NCBI GenBank assembly: GCA_947451935.1
Contig: CANGBH010000002.1
Location: forward strand, 1-64,000
Source: Chitinophagaceae bacterium
Lineage (GTDB): Bacteria > Bacteroidota > Bacteroidia > Chitinophagales > Chitinophagaceae
DNA: 64,000 nt
Direction of reading: 5' to 3'
The position numbers and the translations under genes are program-made. Every line of letters starts with the position of its first letter. Within the stretch, counting starts at the first letter, position 1. The notes beneath the pieces were generated by a model that searched no databases, had not been told where the DNA came from, and saw only the letters and a program-made list of their open reading frames with translations. Of the stretch, positions 53,306 to 63,600 are shown piece after piece.

Positions 53306-54593
53306 ACCATACTTGATATTCCCATGGTTTAAGGTCTATGTATTGAAAAGATGCATTAAATTCTCTTTCTGCTGAGGTAAACAATTCGCAGAATATTCCA
53401 TTTGAATCTGTAAATCCACATTCAACATTACTGAGCGTATACTCTGAAAAATTAATCACCACATAAATTGTAGTGAATTTATTGATGCGCTTAAAACTCA
53501 AGACGTGGTGAGAAACACTATTATGAACATGATGGCAAAAAACATCTGACAAGTCTCCTTTAAAAGCCGCATTTTTTTTCCGGAAATCATATAATGCTTT
53601 ATAAAATTCATGAAGAGACACAATGTTACTCCACTCTAATTGATCCTTATCAAAAAAAGCCAACCGGTTAAGATTAGGAATCTCTTGTCCACTATACAGC
53701 AAAGGAATGCCTTTCCATAATGCAGAAAAAACGGAGAGTGGAATAGCCATCTCACCATATTTTTCATACTCAGTTCCATTCCAACTATTTTCATCATGGT
53801 TACTTGTAAACCAAGTTAGTCCTGCAGAAGAAGGGAGTACATAACTATACTCCTCAAGTACATTACGAAGTGAATAAATATCTCTAGCTCCTGCTTCTTT
53901 CATTGATTTTGCAGTATTCATCCATCTCCATGAATAGGCTGAATCAAAAACTTCCATATATGAAGGACTGTCTAATGGATCTAATTCAGCTAACCAAAAT
54001 AATTGTTTCTTTTGATCTAAATGTGTTCTTGCTTGGTGCCAAAAATCAATTGGCGTTAACATGGCCATATCACATCTATACCCATCAATATCAAATTCAT
54101 CTACCCAGTAAGACATTGCATTAATCATTTCAAGACGCATGTGAGGGTTATCATAATCTAGATCGATTACATCGTCCCAACCATGCGCGTCATAAAAATT
54201 TCCATGTTCATTTAGCTTATAAAATGAAGGGGAGGAAATAGTCCATTCATGATCACATCCTGTATGATTTGCTACCCAATCAATAATTACTTTCATGCCG
54301 CGTTGATGTGCTGCCTTAACAAGCTCTTTGAATTCATCGATCAATCCAAATTCAGGATTAAACGTTACATAACTTGAACAAGCATAATAACTACCGAGCT
54401 GACCTTTGCGATTTTTATGGCTTATTGGGGTTAAGGGCATGAACCATAAAACATCTACACCCATATCATGTAATCGCGGTAAATGAGTTGAAAAAGAAGC
54501 CAACGTTCCTGCTTGAGTATATTGCCTAAGGTTAACCTCATAAACATTTGTGGAGGTTATCCATGACACCTGCTGAAAGTCGTTTTTCATCAT
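53298..54593 (-). CDS. Alpha-amylase family (GH13) glycosidase, cytoplasmic
   Basis: 431 aa. GH13 (beta/alpha)8 barrel: opening YEVNLRQYT, region I VIIDWVANHTG, region II DGYRCDMAML with the nucleophile Asp, region III FWLAELDP with the acid/base Glu, and region IV TSNHDENSW with the transition-state Asp. A short domain C ends the protein. No signal peptide, so it likely acts on intracellular alpha-glucans such as glycogen or maltodextrin. No other glycan genes are adjacent. Met1 or Met2 may be the start. Confidence 0.92.
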   Translation of the reverse strand: MMKNDFQQVSWITSTNVYEVNLRQYTQAGTLASFSTHLPRLHDMGVDVLWFMPLTPISHKNRKGQLGSYYACSSYVTFNPEFGLIDEFKELVKAAHQRGMKVIIDWVANHTGCDHEWTISSPSFYKLNEHGNFYDAHGWDDVIDLDYDNPHMRLEMINAMSYWVDEFDIDGYRCDMAMLTPIDFWHQARTHLDQKKQLFWLAELDPLDSPSYMEVFDSAYSWRWMNTAKSMKEAGARDIYSLRNVLEEYSYVLPSSAGLTWFTSNHDENSWNGTEYEKYGEMAIPLSVFSALWKGIPLLYSGQEIPNLNRLAFFDKDQLEWSNIVSLHEFYKALYDFRKKNAAFKGDLSDVFCHHVHNSVSHHVLSFKRINKFTTIYVVINFSEYTLSNVECGFTDSNGIFCELFTSAEREFNASFQYIDLKPWEYQVWYQ

Positions 54594-54678
54594 TGGAAGA
54601 TAAGAAATGGCCTCGAAAAAACAAGGAATAGTGGATTGACATGAACAAAAGGGATGAATAAAATGTTTACGGATATTG

Positions 54679-54686
54679 TATCTTTG
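54679..54686 (+). promoter_or_regulatory. Predicted -7 element of ispH
   Basis: TATCTTTG is an exact TANNTTTG match, 15 bases before the ATG. No -33 TTG at the right spacing. Confidence 0.5.
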
Positions 54687-54701
54687 ACTTGACTAAACAT
54701 C

Positions 54702-55928
54702 ATGAAACAATTTTCAATTCCAACCATATATAGAAGTCAGCTTATTAGCTCTATTAAGAAAAACAGAAGAGAAGCTGACAAACAAAAAAAGGATTTCACC
54801 CCTTCTATTCTTGATTTTGGAGTTTTTGAGATTTACTTAGCTCGGCATTTTGGTTTTTGCTATGGTGTAGAAAATGCTATTGAAATCGCATTTAAAACAG
54901 TAGAAGAAAATCCTGGAAAGCGGATTTTCTTGTTAAGTGAAATGATACATAACCCATTTGTAAACGATGACCTCACTCAACGAGGTGTTCAATTTTTAAT
55001 GGATACAAATGGTTATCAATTAATTCCCTTTGAATCATTAACAGCTGATGACATTGTGATGATTCCTGCTTTTGGGACAACCATCCCCATTGAGAATACA
55101 TTGAAGTCAATAGGTATACAAATCGAAAAGTATAACACAACTTGCCCATTTGTAGAGAAAGTGTGGAATAGAGCAGAACAAATTGCTGAAAAGGGATATA
55201 GCATTGTTGTACATGGTAAACCAAGTCATGAAGAAACTAAGGCTACTTTTTCACATAGTCAATCTCATACACCTACCCTAGTATTAAATGATATGGATGA
55301 AGCCATTATGTTAGGCGAATTCATACTTGGCAATAAAAACGAAACTGACTTTTATACTTACTTCACTGGTAGAATGTCTGAAGGATTTGATTTACATAGA
55401 GATTTAGCCAAATTTGGGGTCGTCAATCAAACGACCATGCTTGCTACCGACACTCAAGAGATTGCAGATTATTTAAAATCAATAATGATAAAAAAGTACA
55501 ATCTAGGTCCGAGTGAAATATCAACACACTTTGCCGACACTAGGGATACACTTTGTTATGCAACAAATGATAATCAAACTGCAGTAAGAAATTTACTCAA
55601 TCATACCGGTGATCTAGCCATTGTAATTGGAGGAAGAAAAAGCAGCAATAGTTCTCATTTGGTTGAGCTTTGTGAACATGAGCTACCTACCTATTTTATA
55701 CAATCTGAAGAGGATCTACTTTCTGACCAAGATGTAAAAGGGTACAATTGGAAAACTAAGCAAGAATACATTCAACATAACTACTTACCACAAACAGAAA
55801 AGACCAGAATTCTGATAACGAGTGGAGCCTCTTGCCCAGATGCTATAGTTGAAGCTGTAATTGAAAAAATAGCTACTTTTTTCAAGGGGGCTAAGAGCAT
55901 GAATGAAGTGAAATCCGCATGGAACTAA
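54702..55928 (+). CDS. ispH: 4-hydroxy-3-methylbut-2-enyl diphosphate reductase
   Basis: 408 aa. Last step of the MEP isoprenoid pathway, producing IPP and DMAPP. The three cluster cysteines are in HFGFCYGVENA, NTTCPFVEKVW and SGASCPDAIVE. The GKPSHEETKAT block carries the catalytic-site residues. It is about 100 residues longer than the E. coli enzyme: an N-terminal extension of ~45 residues plus insertions, as in plant/cyanobacterial-type IspH. Its TAA abuts the stop of the convergent cmk. Confidence 0.95.
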   Translation: MKQFSIPTIYRSQLISSIKKNRREADKQKKDFTPSILDFGVFEIYLARHFGFCYGVENAIEIAFKTVEENPGKRIFLLSEMIHNPFVNDDLTQRGVQFLMDTNGYQLIPFESLTADDIVMIPAFGTTIPIENTLKSIGIQIEKYNTTCPFVEKVWNRAEQIAEKGYSIVVHGKPSHEETKATFSHSQSHTPTLVLNDMDEAIMLGEFILGNKNETDFYTYFTGRMSEGFDLHRDLAKFGVVNQTTMLATDTQEIADYLKSIMIKKYNLGPSEISTHFADTRDTLCYATNDNQTAVRNLLNHTGDLAIVIGGRKSSNSSHLVELCEHELPTYFIQSEEDLLSDQDVKGYNWKTKQEYIQHNYLPQTEKTRILITSGASCPDAIVEAVIEKIATFFKGAKSMNEVKSAWN

Positions 55929-56609
55929 TTATCCATTAATTTTAGCCGTGGCCCAACTTAATACCATCTCCAACTGTTCGGTTGGGGTTAAATTAGTATT
56001 ATCCAATAACTTGGCATCAGCAGCTTGTCGAAGTGGTGAGATGTCTCTATTCGAATCCATGTGGTCCCTTGCCTCTAGATTTTGCTGGACTTCATCAATG
56101 GTCATTTCAGGATTTTTCAAGACAATTTCTTTGTAACGTCTCAAGACTCTTGTTTTTATATCTGCGGTAACAAATACCTTCAACTCTGCATTGGGGAAAA
56201 CAGTTGTTCCGATATCACGTCCATCCATTACAATACCTTTACTTTCACCAATTTTTTGTTGTTGTGCTACAGCAAATTCTCTCACTAAGCTATTTGATGC
56301 CACTTCACTTACTTTAGATGCTACATCAAAATTTCGGATAAGCGTTTCAACGTTTTCCTGATTTAAACAGATTTCAGTATTGCCATTTTTAGCATTGAAA
56401 ACAAACTTGAGGTTGATCTGTGTGAGTGCTTTTTTAACATCATCCGTCTTTGCTAAATCAATATTCTTTCTATTAAAGAAAAGCGTAATAGCTCTGTACA
56501 TCGCTCCGGAATCAATGAATATATAATTCAATTTAGTCGCTAATTGACGAGCCATTGTACTCTTTCCGCAAGAAGACCAACCATCTATGGCAATAATAAT
56601 TTTTCTCAT
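55929..56609 (-). CDS. cmk: Cytidylate kinase
   Basis: 226 aa. Phosphorylates CMP and dCMP. P-loop GWSSCGKSTMA (residues ~9-19), the IDSGAMYRAITLFF block that binds CMP, the MDGRDIGTTVFPNAELKVF motif and the LEARDHMDSNRDISPLRQA lid segment are all present. Length is normal. Its stop directly touches the ispH stop (TAATTA), so no terminator fits between them. Confidence 0.96.
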   Translation of the reverse strand: MRKIIIAIDGWSSCGKSTMARQLATKLNYIFIDSGAMYRAITLFFNRKNIDLAKTDDVKKALTQINLKFVFNAKNGNTEICLNQENVETLIRNFDVASKVSEVASNSLVREFAVAQQQKIGESKGIVMDGRDIGTTVFPNAELKVFVTADIKTRVLRRYKEIVLKNPEMTIDEVQQNLEARDHMDSNRDISPLRQAADAKLLDNTNLTPTEQLEMVLSWATAKING

Positions 56610-56767
56610 TGAGGCAGTATGTTAGTTTAGCAAAAGTGATATTATTTCAGCGAACCTCAAAATAGGGATAGCAATGATTTTCAAATCCAATCAAATAAAC
56701 CCAGATATAAAGTGGACTTGAACTCAAAAACTGGAATCTAACCTAGAACTACTAACGAATAATTGTT

Positions 56768-56775
56768 TAAATTTG
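56768..56775 (+). promoter_or_regulatory. Predicted -7 element of the Gfo/Idh oxidoreductase gene
   Basis: TAAATTTG is an exact TANNTTTG match, 16 bases before the ATG at 56792. No convincing -33 TTG. Confidence 0.45.
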
Positions 56776-56791
56776 AGATAATACACACATT

Positions 56792-57787
56792 ATGCTAAAG
56801 ATTGGCATTATAGGGGCAGGACATTTAGGCAAGTTCCATATTGGCAACTGGAAAGAAATTGAGGGAATAGAAATTGTAGGATTTCACGACCCGAATGAAG
56901 AGACTGCTGCAGCTGTTTCAACAGAATTTGGAATACCTCATTACAACAATCTTGATGAATTGATTGAGTTGATAGATGCTGGAGACGTAGTCACTCCTAC
57001 ACAATATCATTTCTCCGTGTGTGAAAAATTAATCAGAAATAGCAAACATGTATTTGTCGAAAAACCCATGGCCAACGACATGGATGAAGCTAGGAAACTT
57101 TTAAAGCTTGTCAATGAGGCTAACATAAAATTTCAGGTTGGACATGTAGAACGATTTAACCCTGCCTTTATCGCATTAAATGGTCATGGATTAAACCCCA
57201 TGTTTATTGAGGTTCATAGACTTGCTCAATTTAATCCTAGAGGAACAGAAGTCAGTGTTATACTTGATTTAATGATACATGACATTGATATTGTGCTTCA
57301 AATTGTAAAAAGTGAGATCAAACACATTTCAGCGAGTGGTGTTTCTGTGATGACAGATACGCCTGATATTGCTAACGTACGAATTGAATTTCATAATGGA
57401 TGTGTAGCCAATCTAACTTCTTCACGCATTTCCATGAAAAAAATGAGGAAGATGCGCTTATTTCAAAAGGATGCCTATATAGGCATAGATTTTCTGGATA
57501 AAAAAACAGAGATCATCAAATTAAAAACAGAAGCAAAATCTGATGCAGATTTATTCAGCTTTGATATTGATACGCAACATGGCATAAAAACTATCGCAAT
57601 CGAAAACCCAGAAATAAAGCCTGCAAATGCAATTAAAGCAGAGTTGACTGCATTTAGAGATTCTATTCTAAACAATACAACTCCAATTGTCTCAGAAATT
57701 GATGGATATATGGCACTTGATGTAGCACATCAAATACTTGAGAAAATACACAAGGCACATTTTACACCAGGTAAACCTTCTAACTAA
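56792..57787 (+). CDS. Gfo/Idh/MocA-family NAD(P)-dependent oxidoreductase
   Basis: 331 aa. N-terminal Rossmann fold with IGIIGAGHLGKFHIGNW (residues ~4-20), the FVEKPMA motif with the catalytic-site Lys, and the VGHVERFNPA block. The C-terminal alpha/beta domain contains LDLMIHDIDIVLQI. Acts on a sugar, sugar-nucleotide or similar polyol; the substrate is unknown and no sugar cluster is adjacent. Convergent with ispD. Confidence 0.92.
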   Translation: MLKIGIIGAGHLGKFHIGNWKEIEGIEIVGFHDPNEETAAAVSTEFGIPHYNNLDELIELIDAGDVVTPTQYHFSVCEKLIRNSKHVFVEKPMANDMDEARKLLKLVNEANIKFQVGHVERFNPAFIALNGHGLNPMFIEVHRLAQFNPRGTEVSVILDLMIHDIDIVLQIVKSEIKHISASGVSVMTDTPDIANVRIEFHNGCVANLTSSRISMKKMRKMRLFQKDAYIGIDFLDKKTEIIKLKTEAKSDADLFSFDIDTQHGIKTIAIENPEIKPANAIKAELTAFRDSILNNTTPIVSEIDGYMALDVAHQILEKIHKAHFTPGKPSN

Positions 57788-57819
57788 AGGAATAGTTAAA
57801 TCCTAAGTGTAAGGAGTAA

Positions 57820-58497
57820 TCAGCTACTGTTCTTAATTTTGAATTCAGCAAAAAGAAGATCATCAGGAAAAGTTATCTTAATATTAGACTCCTCTCCCTC
57901 TACCATATTAACCTCGCCACCAGCATTTTCTAGCACAGATGCTTCATCGGTAAATACAGGTTGATAATCTTGTTTAAAGGCCTCTTTAATAACTTTCCCT
58001 AAAAATGTTTGAGGGGTTTGCACACTATATAATTCCTCTCTAGGCATGATATGAGTTGAACCATCAGGACTAAGCCTACGGATACTATCCCTAACTTTTG
58101 TAACAGGCACTGTAGACCCTTTATTGATACATGAATCATAGCACCTATATATCAAATCAACTGAAAGAAGGCATCGAACAGCATCATGAATGAACACAAC
58201 AGCATCATTAGAGACTTTGTTTAACCCATTTTGTACAGAATGAAATCGAGTTGAACCTCCATCAACCAATTGTATATGTGATTTATCATACCCAAATTCA
58301 AATAATTGTTCATTGGCAAATTCATGGTATGCAGTTGGAAGTACTAGAATGATTTCTATATCCGTGAAGGCCTCCCTAAATCTATCTATTGAATATAGGA
58401 AAATAGGTTTCCCTTCAATGGTTAAAAATTGTTTTGGGATATCAGATCCCATACGTTGGCCTGACCCTCCTGCAACAATAACGACTACCTTGTTCAT
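57820..58497 (-). CDS. ispD: 2-C-methyl-D-erythritol 4-phosphate cytidylyltransferase
   Basis: 225 aa. Third step of the MEP pathway. The nucleotide-binding opening is VVIVAGGSGQRMGSDIPKQF (residues ~4-23). VVFIHDAVRCLLS, TVPVTKVRDSIRR and LYSVQTPQTF are also diagnostic, and DEASVLENAGGEVNMVEGEESNIKIT closes the active site (its first part is DEASVLENAGG). It lies 15 bases downstream of the amino-acid permease gene, so the two are probably co-transcribed, although functionally unrelated. Confidence 0.96.
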   Translation of the reverse strand: MNKVVVIVAGGSGQRMGSDIPKQFLTIEGKPIFLYSIDRFREAFTDIEIILVLPTAYHEFANEQLFEFGYDKSHIQLVDGGSTRFHSVQNGLNKVSNDAVVFIHDAVRCLLSVDLIYRCYDSCINKGSTVPVTKVRDSIRRLSPDGSTHIMPREELYSVQTPQTFLGKVIKEAFKQDYQPVFTDEASVLENAGGEVNMVEGEESNIKITFPDDLLFAEFKIKNSS

Positions 58498-58512
58498 CTG
58501 TAGAAATATAAA

Positions 58513-59931
58513 TTACTTATTTCTTTTTACCACAATGAAATAAATAGGAACTCCAATCAGGGTTATAATTAAACCAGGCCATGTAAATTCAGGTTTGAAT
58601 TTAATCAGTAATAGGCAAAACGAAATTCCCATTAATATATAAATAGCCGGAAGAACTGGATATCCAAATGCTTTATATGGACGTTCCATATCTGGGCGTT
58701 TTTTTCGAAGGATAAAAATTCCTAAAATCGTTAGAACATAGAAAATAACCACTATAAAAGAAACCATATCCAATAAATCGCCATATCGACCACTTAGGCA
58801 AAGAAGGGATGCAACAAGAGCTTGACTCCATAGAGCCCATTGTGGTACTGAGTTTTTATTTAAGATTGATGCTTTCTTGAAAAACAATCCATCCTGAGCC
58901 ATTGTATAGTATACACGTGCTCCTGCCATAACAAGTCCATTGATACATCCAAAAGTGGACACCATGACTAAAATTGCGATAATAGAGCGCCCTGCTGCCC
59001 CAAAGATTACACTTGCTGCGGCAACAGCGATACGATCTTCTTCAGGTCTAGCAATCTTATCCAATGGCAACACATTCAAGTACATTAAATTTGCAGAAAC
59101 ATAGATGATTGTTACGATCAGCGTACCAAGGAAAAGACTGAGTCCGATATTTCGTTTCGGGTTTTTCATTTCACCAGCAATGAACGTAACATTATTCCAT
59201 GCATCGCTACTAAAAATTGTTCCTACCATTGAGGCTGCAATGGCTCCAAGCAATGCTATACCCCCTATTGATTCCCAGGTAACAGACCCATCATCATTTA
59301 ATATAGCTTTTTGAGATAGCATACCCGTGGCCCAATTTTCGGACCAAAAGCTTTTTTCTACAAATAGAAAGCCGCAAAGTATAAGGCCGAATAAGGCTAT
59401 CAATTTAGAAATGGTAAAGGTGGTTTGTATTACTTTTCCTTCTTTAACTCCTCTGGTGTTAACATAAGTCAATAAAATGACTACTAGAATCGAAACGAAT
59501 TGAGCAGGATAAATTTTCAATGAACCGAGTTGAAATAATATATTTTCATCCTTCATATTCAGTGCAGGAAGAAAGTACCCAGTAAATTTTGCAAAGGCAA
59601 CACCCACAGCCGCAATTGTTCCTGTTTGAATAACTGCAAAAAAACTCCATCCATACAAGAATCCCACTAATGGGTTATACGCCTCTTTTAAGTATATATA
59701 TTGTCCTCCAGCCTTAGGAAACATGCCACTAAGTTCACCATAGCTTACTGCGGCAAGAATAGTCATAAAGCCAGTGATAACCCATGCTGCGATGAGCCAT
59801 CCTGCACTTCCTACATTTCGAGCGATATCTGAGGTGACGATAAAAATACCTGATCCGATAGCTGAACCTGCAACCAACATTGTTCCATCTAACAATCCAA
59901 GACTGGGTTTAAGATTTGTATTTTCCGACAT
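58513..59931 (-). CDS. APC-superfamily amino-acid permease
   Basis: 472 aa with about twelve transmembrane helices. The N-terminal GLLDGTMLVAGSAIGSGIF is the APC signature for substrate binding in TM1. The GMFPKAGGQYIYLKEAYNP block is typical of LAT/SteT-like serine/threonine or neutral amino-acid exchangers. The substrate is uncertain. Same strand as ispD (15 bases downstream). Confidence 0.92.
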   Translation of the reverse strand: MSENTNLKPSLGLLDGTMLVAGSAIGSGIFIVTSDIARNVGSAGWLIAAWVITGFMTILAAVSYGELSGMFPKAGGQYIYLKEAYNPLVGFLYGWSFFAVIQTGTIAAVGVAFAKFTGYFLPALNMKDENILFQLGSLKIYPAQFVSILVVILLTYVNTRGVKEGKVIQTTFTISKLIALFGLILCGFLFVEKSFWSENWATGMLSQKAILNDDGSVTWESIGGIALLGAIAASMVGTIFSSDAWNNVTFIAGEMKNPKRNIGLSLFLGTLIVTIIYVSANLMYLNVLPLDKIARPEEDRIAVAAASVIFGAAGRSIIAILVMVSTFGCINGLVMAGARVYYTMAQDGLFFKKASILNKNSVPQWALWSQALVASLLCLSGRYGDLLDMVSFIVVIFYVLTILGIFILRKKRPDMERPYKAFGYPVLPAIYILMGISFCLLLIKFKPEFTWPGLIITLIGVPIYFIVVKRNK

Positions 59932-59945
59932 AAAAATGATTTTAA

Positions 59946-59976
59946 ATAAAAAAATCCCGGTTATTTAACCGGGATT
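59946..59976 (-). terminator. Intrinsic terminator after the OmpH/Skp-like gene
   Basis: AATCCCGGTTA (59953-59963) pairs with TAACCGGGATT (59966-59976), an 11-bp stem. On the minus strand it is followed by a run of T from the A-tract before 59953. Confidence 0.92.
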
Positions 59977-59999
59977 GAAGATAAGTATTTCAAATATGA

Positions 60000-60596
60000 T
60001 TATTTGCCTTGAGGTTGCTTTTTATAGGCTTGATTTAGTCCTTCTACGACTTCGTTGGTAATGTTATAGGTTGTATCCTTATAAAAAAGAAAATTAATCG
60101 CACTGCTATGAGAGAAGATATAACTGTACTGCTTTTCTTTATTGAATTCAACAATAAAATCATTCATTCTCTTTTTCAACTCATCCATTGTTTTCATTCC
60201 TTCTTCTGCGATTTTGTTTTCAAGAACCTTTTTTTGTTGATCAAGGTTTTGCAATTTTCCTTGATACATCTGCTGGAAACTTTCTGCTTCAGCTTGTGTA
60301 ATAGATTGACCTTTTTTCAAGAAGGCTACTCTTTCATTATCGATTTTTTGAAATGCTGCATTTAAATCACGATCTGCTGCTTCCTTCTTCTTGTCAAATT
60401 CCTGCATTTTTTCTTGATAGTAAACATATTTTTCTTGGATGCTATCAAGATCAACATAAGCTACTTTTAGTGAGTTAGATGCTTCTGAATTTGCGGCTGA
60501 TGAGGTCGGAGTACTTGCTGTTTTTTTAGTGAAATTCAATACCAGCAAAACAATAATACCTAATGCAAAAATGATGTTTACAACTTTTTGATTCAT
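60000..60596 (-). CDS. OmpH/Skp-like periplasmic chaperone
   Basis: 198 aa. N-terminal signal/anchor (residues ~6-23), a Ser/Ala-rich linker, then the OmpH fold: LKVAYVDLDSIQEKY, a long charged coiled coil (MQEFDKKKEAADRDLNAAF through LDQQKKVLENKIAEEG) and the return strand YSYIFSHSSAINFLFYKD. It forms jellyfish-like trimers that hold outer-membrane proteins. ATG 60596 is preferred to TTG 60602. It is downstream of rpoC but separated from it by a terminator. Confidence 0.9.
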   Translation of the reverse strand: MNQKVVNIIFALGIIVLLVLNFTKKTASTPTSSAANSEASNSLKVAYVDLDSIQEKYVYYQEKMQEFDKKKEAADRDLNAAFQKIDNERVAFLKKGQSITQAEAESFQQMYQGKLQNLDQQKKVLENKIAEEGMKTMDELKKRMNDFIVEFNKEKQYSYIFSHSSAINFLFYKDTTYNITNEVVEGLNQAYKKQPQGK

Positions 60597-60621
60597 GATC
60601 AAAGCCTTTAAAATGTTGATT

Positions 60622-60654
60622 AAGAAAAGGGAGCAGTGTATCTGCTCCCTTTAT
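60622..60654 (-). terminator. Intrinsic terminator after rpoC
   Basis: AAAGGGAGCAG (60626-60636) pairs with CTGCTCCCTTT (60642-60652) around the loop TGTAT. On the minus strand the stem is followed by TTTTC. Confidence 0.88.
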
Positions 60655-60657
60655 TAT

Positions 60658-63600
60658 TTATTCTTCCTCGTCGAAGCTCATCACTTCTCGAGTACTTTGA
60701 AGGAGTTCGTACTCCTCTTTGCTACCTACGATTAGATTTTCATAATCTTTAAGACCAGTACCCGCAGGTATATGGTGACCTGTGATTACGTTTTCTTTCA
60801 ATCCAAGCATATCATCTGTCTTTCCTTGAATTGCTGCAGAAGAAAGCACTTTTGTAGTTTCTTGGAATGATGCAGCAGAAATCCAGCTTTGAGTACCTAA
60901 TGAAGCTTTTGTAATACCTAGTAACACTGGGCAAGACGTTGCAGCATTAGCATCTCTAAATTCAACTGTTTTCTTATCCGCTCTACGTAAGATTGAATTC
61001 TCTTCTCTTACTTCGCGCAAGCTAGTGATTTGACCTGCTTTCATGATTGCTGAATCACCTGGATCAACTACTACCTTTTTATCATAAATCCAGTCGTTCT
61101 CAATATTAAAGTCAGTTCTATCTTCAAGATCACCCTCAAGGAAACGTGTATCACCTGGATCAACAATTTCAACCTTTCTCATCATTTGACGAACGATTAC
61201 TTCAACGTGTTTGTCGTTGATTTTCACTCCTTGTAAACGATACACTTCTTGAATTTCATTTACCACATATTCTTGAACTGCAAATGGACCTTTAATAGAA
61301 AGAATATCGCCAGGTGCAACTTGTCCATCAGAAAGTGGAGTTCCTGCTTTTACAAAATCTCCGTCTTGTACAAGAATCTGACGAGTCAACGTAACAAGGT
61401 ATTTTTTCACAACACCATCTTTAGCTTCAACCGTGATTTCTCTATTACCACGCTTGATTTGACCAAAGGATACAACACCATCTATTTCGGCAACTACTGC
61501 AGGATTTCCTGGGTTTCTTGCTTCGAAAAGTTCTGTTACACGTGGTAGACCACCCGTGATATCACGGAGCTTACCAAGTACCCTTGGAATTTTTACCAAC
61601 ACTTGACCTGCTTTAACTTGATCACCTTGTTCAATTACAATGTGTGATCCTACTGGCAAGTTGTATGTCTTTTCATCCTTAGCCAAAATCTTAAGCGATG
61701 GAATCCTGGTTTTATCTTTTGATTCAATAACTACTTTTTCTCTGTGGCCTGTTTGTTCATCTGCTTCTTCTCTGAAGGTTACGCCATCAATAACATTTTC
61801 GAAATCAATTGTTCCAGCTACTTCCGCAACAATGACGTTATTGAATGGATCCCATGTACAAATGATATCACCCTTAGCTACTTTCTTATTATCACTGATT
61901 GCTAAAACAGAACCATAAGGAACGTTATTCGTAATCAATACACGGTCATTTTTCAGATCCATGATTCTCATTTCACCGGTACGACCGATTACAATTTGTA
62001 CATCTTGACCTTCGTTATTTTTTGCTTTAACAGTACGTAGACCATCAAATTGAACTACTCCATCAAACTTAGCGATTAGATGAGATTCAATAGATGCAGA
62101 TCCTGCCACACCACCCACGTGGAACGTACGTAATGTAAGCTGAGTACCTGGTTCACCAATTGACTGTGCAGCAATGATACCTACGGCATCACCACGTTGA
62201 GCAATATTTCCTGTTGCAAGATTGATTCCATAACATTTTACGCAAGTACCACGTTTGCTTTCGCACGTTAATACAGAACGTATTTCGATGGTTTCAATAC
62301 CTGAATCTTCAATTTTCTTAGCTGTGTCTTCATCAATATCTTGACCAGCAGCAACGATGATTTCATCCGATACTGGATCATATACATTATGTAATGAAGT
62401 CCTTCCTAAAATTCTATCATAAAGTGGTTCAACAATATCTTCATTGTCTTTCAAAGCACTTGTAGCGATACCTCTTAGTGTGCCACAATCTTCTTCAGCA
62501 ATGATTACATCCTGAGCCACGTCAACTAAACGACGTGTCAAATAACCAGCATCCGCTGTTTTAAGGGCGGTATCGGCAAGACCTTTACGAGCACCGTGTG
62601 TTGAAATGAAATATTCCAATACACTCAATCCATCTTTAAAGTTGGATAGAATTGGGTTCTCGATAATTTCAGAACCGCTTGAACCACTTTTTCTAGGCTT
62701 TGCCATCAATCCTCTTATTCCTGCAAGCTGCTTAACCTGTTGTTTACTACCCCTTGCACCTGAGTCTAGCATCATGTAAACAGAATTGAATCCTTGCTTA
62801 TCTGTTGCCATAGCGCGAATAAGCGTTTCAGTCAATTTTGTATCCACCCTAGACCAAATATCAATAATCTGATTGTAACGTTCGTTATTGGTAATCAATC
62901 CCATGTTGTAGTTATCCCAAACTTCCTGAACTTCTCCAGAAGCTTGATCAACCATTTCTTCTTTCATCATTGGGATCAATAAGTCTTCAATACTGAAAGA
63001 TAGACCACCTCTAAATGCCATACGGAAACCTAAGTCCTTAATTGCATCCAAGAATTTAGCCGTTGTTGGAACGTTAGTGATTTTGATGATGCTACCAATG
63101 ATTTCCCTCAAACTCTTCTTGGTAAGCAAAGCATTAATATATCCAACTTTAGCAGGAACAGCTTGGTTAAACAATACGCGTCCAACTGTAGTTTCGATCA
63201 ATTTATTTTCTAAAATACCAGCGTCAGTCCGTACGTTAGCCTTTACTTTAATAGAAGCATGAAGGTCTATCTTGCCTTCATTGTAAGCAATGATAACTTC
63301 TTCTGCGCTATAAAAACGCATTCCTTGACCACGAACGGTTTCTGTATCGGTAGTAACCTTTCCTTTAGTGATATAATACAAACCAAGTACCATGTCCTGA
63401 GAAGGAAGGGTGATTGGAGTACCATTTTGTGGATTGAGGATGTTATGAGAGGCAAGCATTAGTAGTTGTGCTTCCAATACTGCAGCGTGACTCAATGGAA
63501 CGTGAACGGCCATCTGGTCACCATCAAAGTCAGCGTTAAACGCAGAACATACCAATGGGTGAAGCTGTATCGCTTTACCTTCAACCAATTTAGGTTGGAA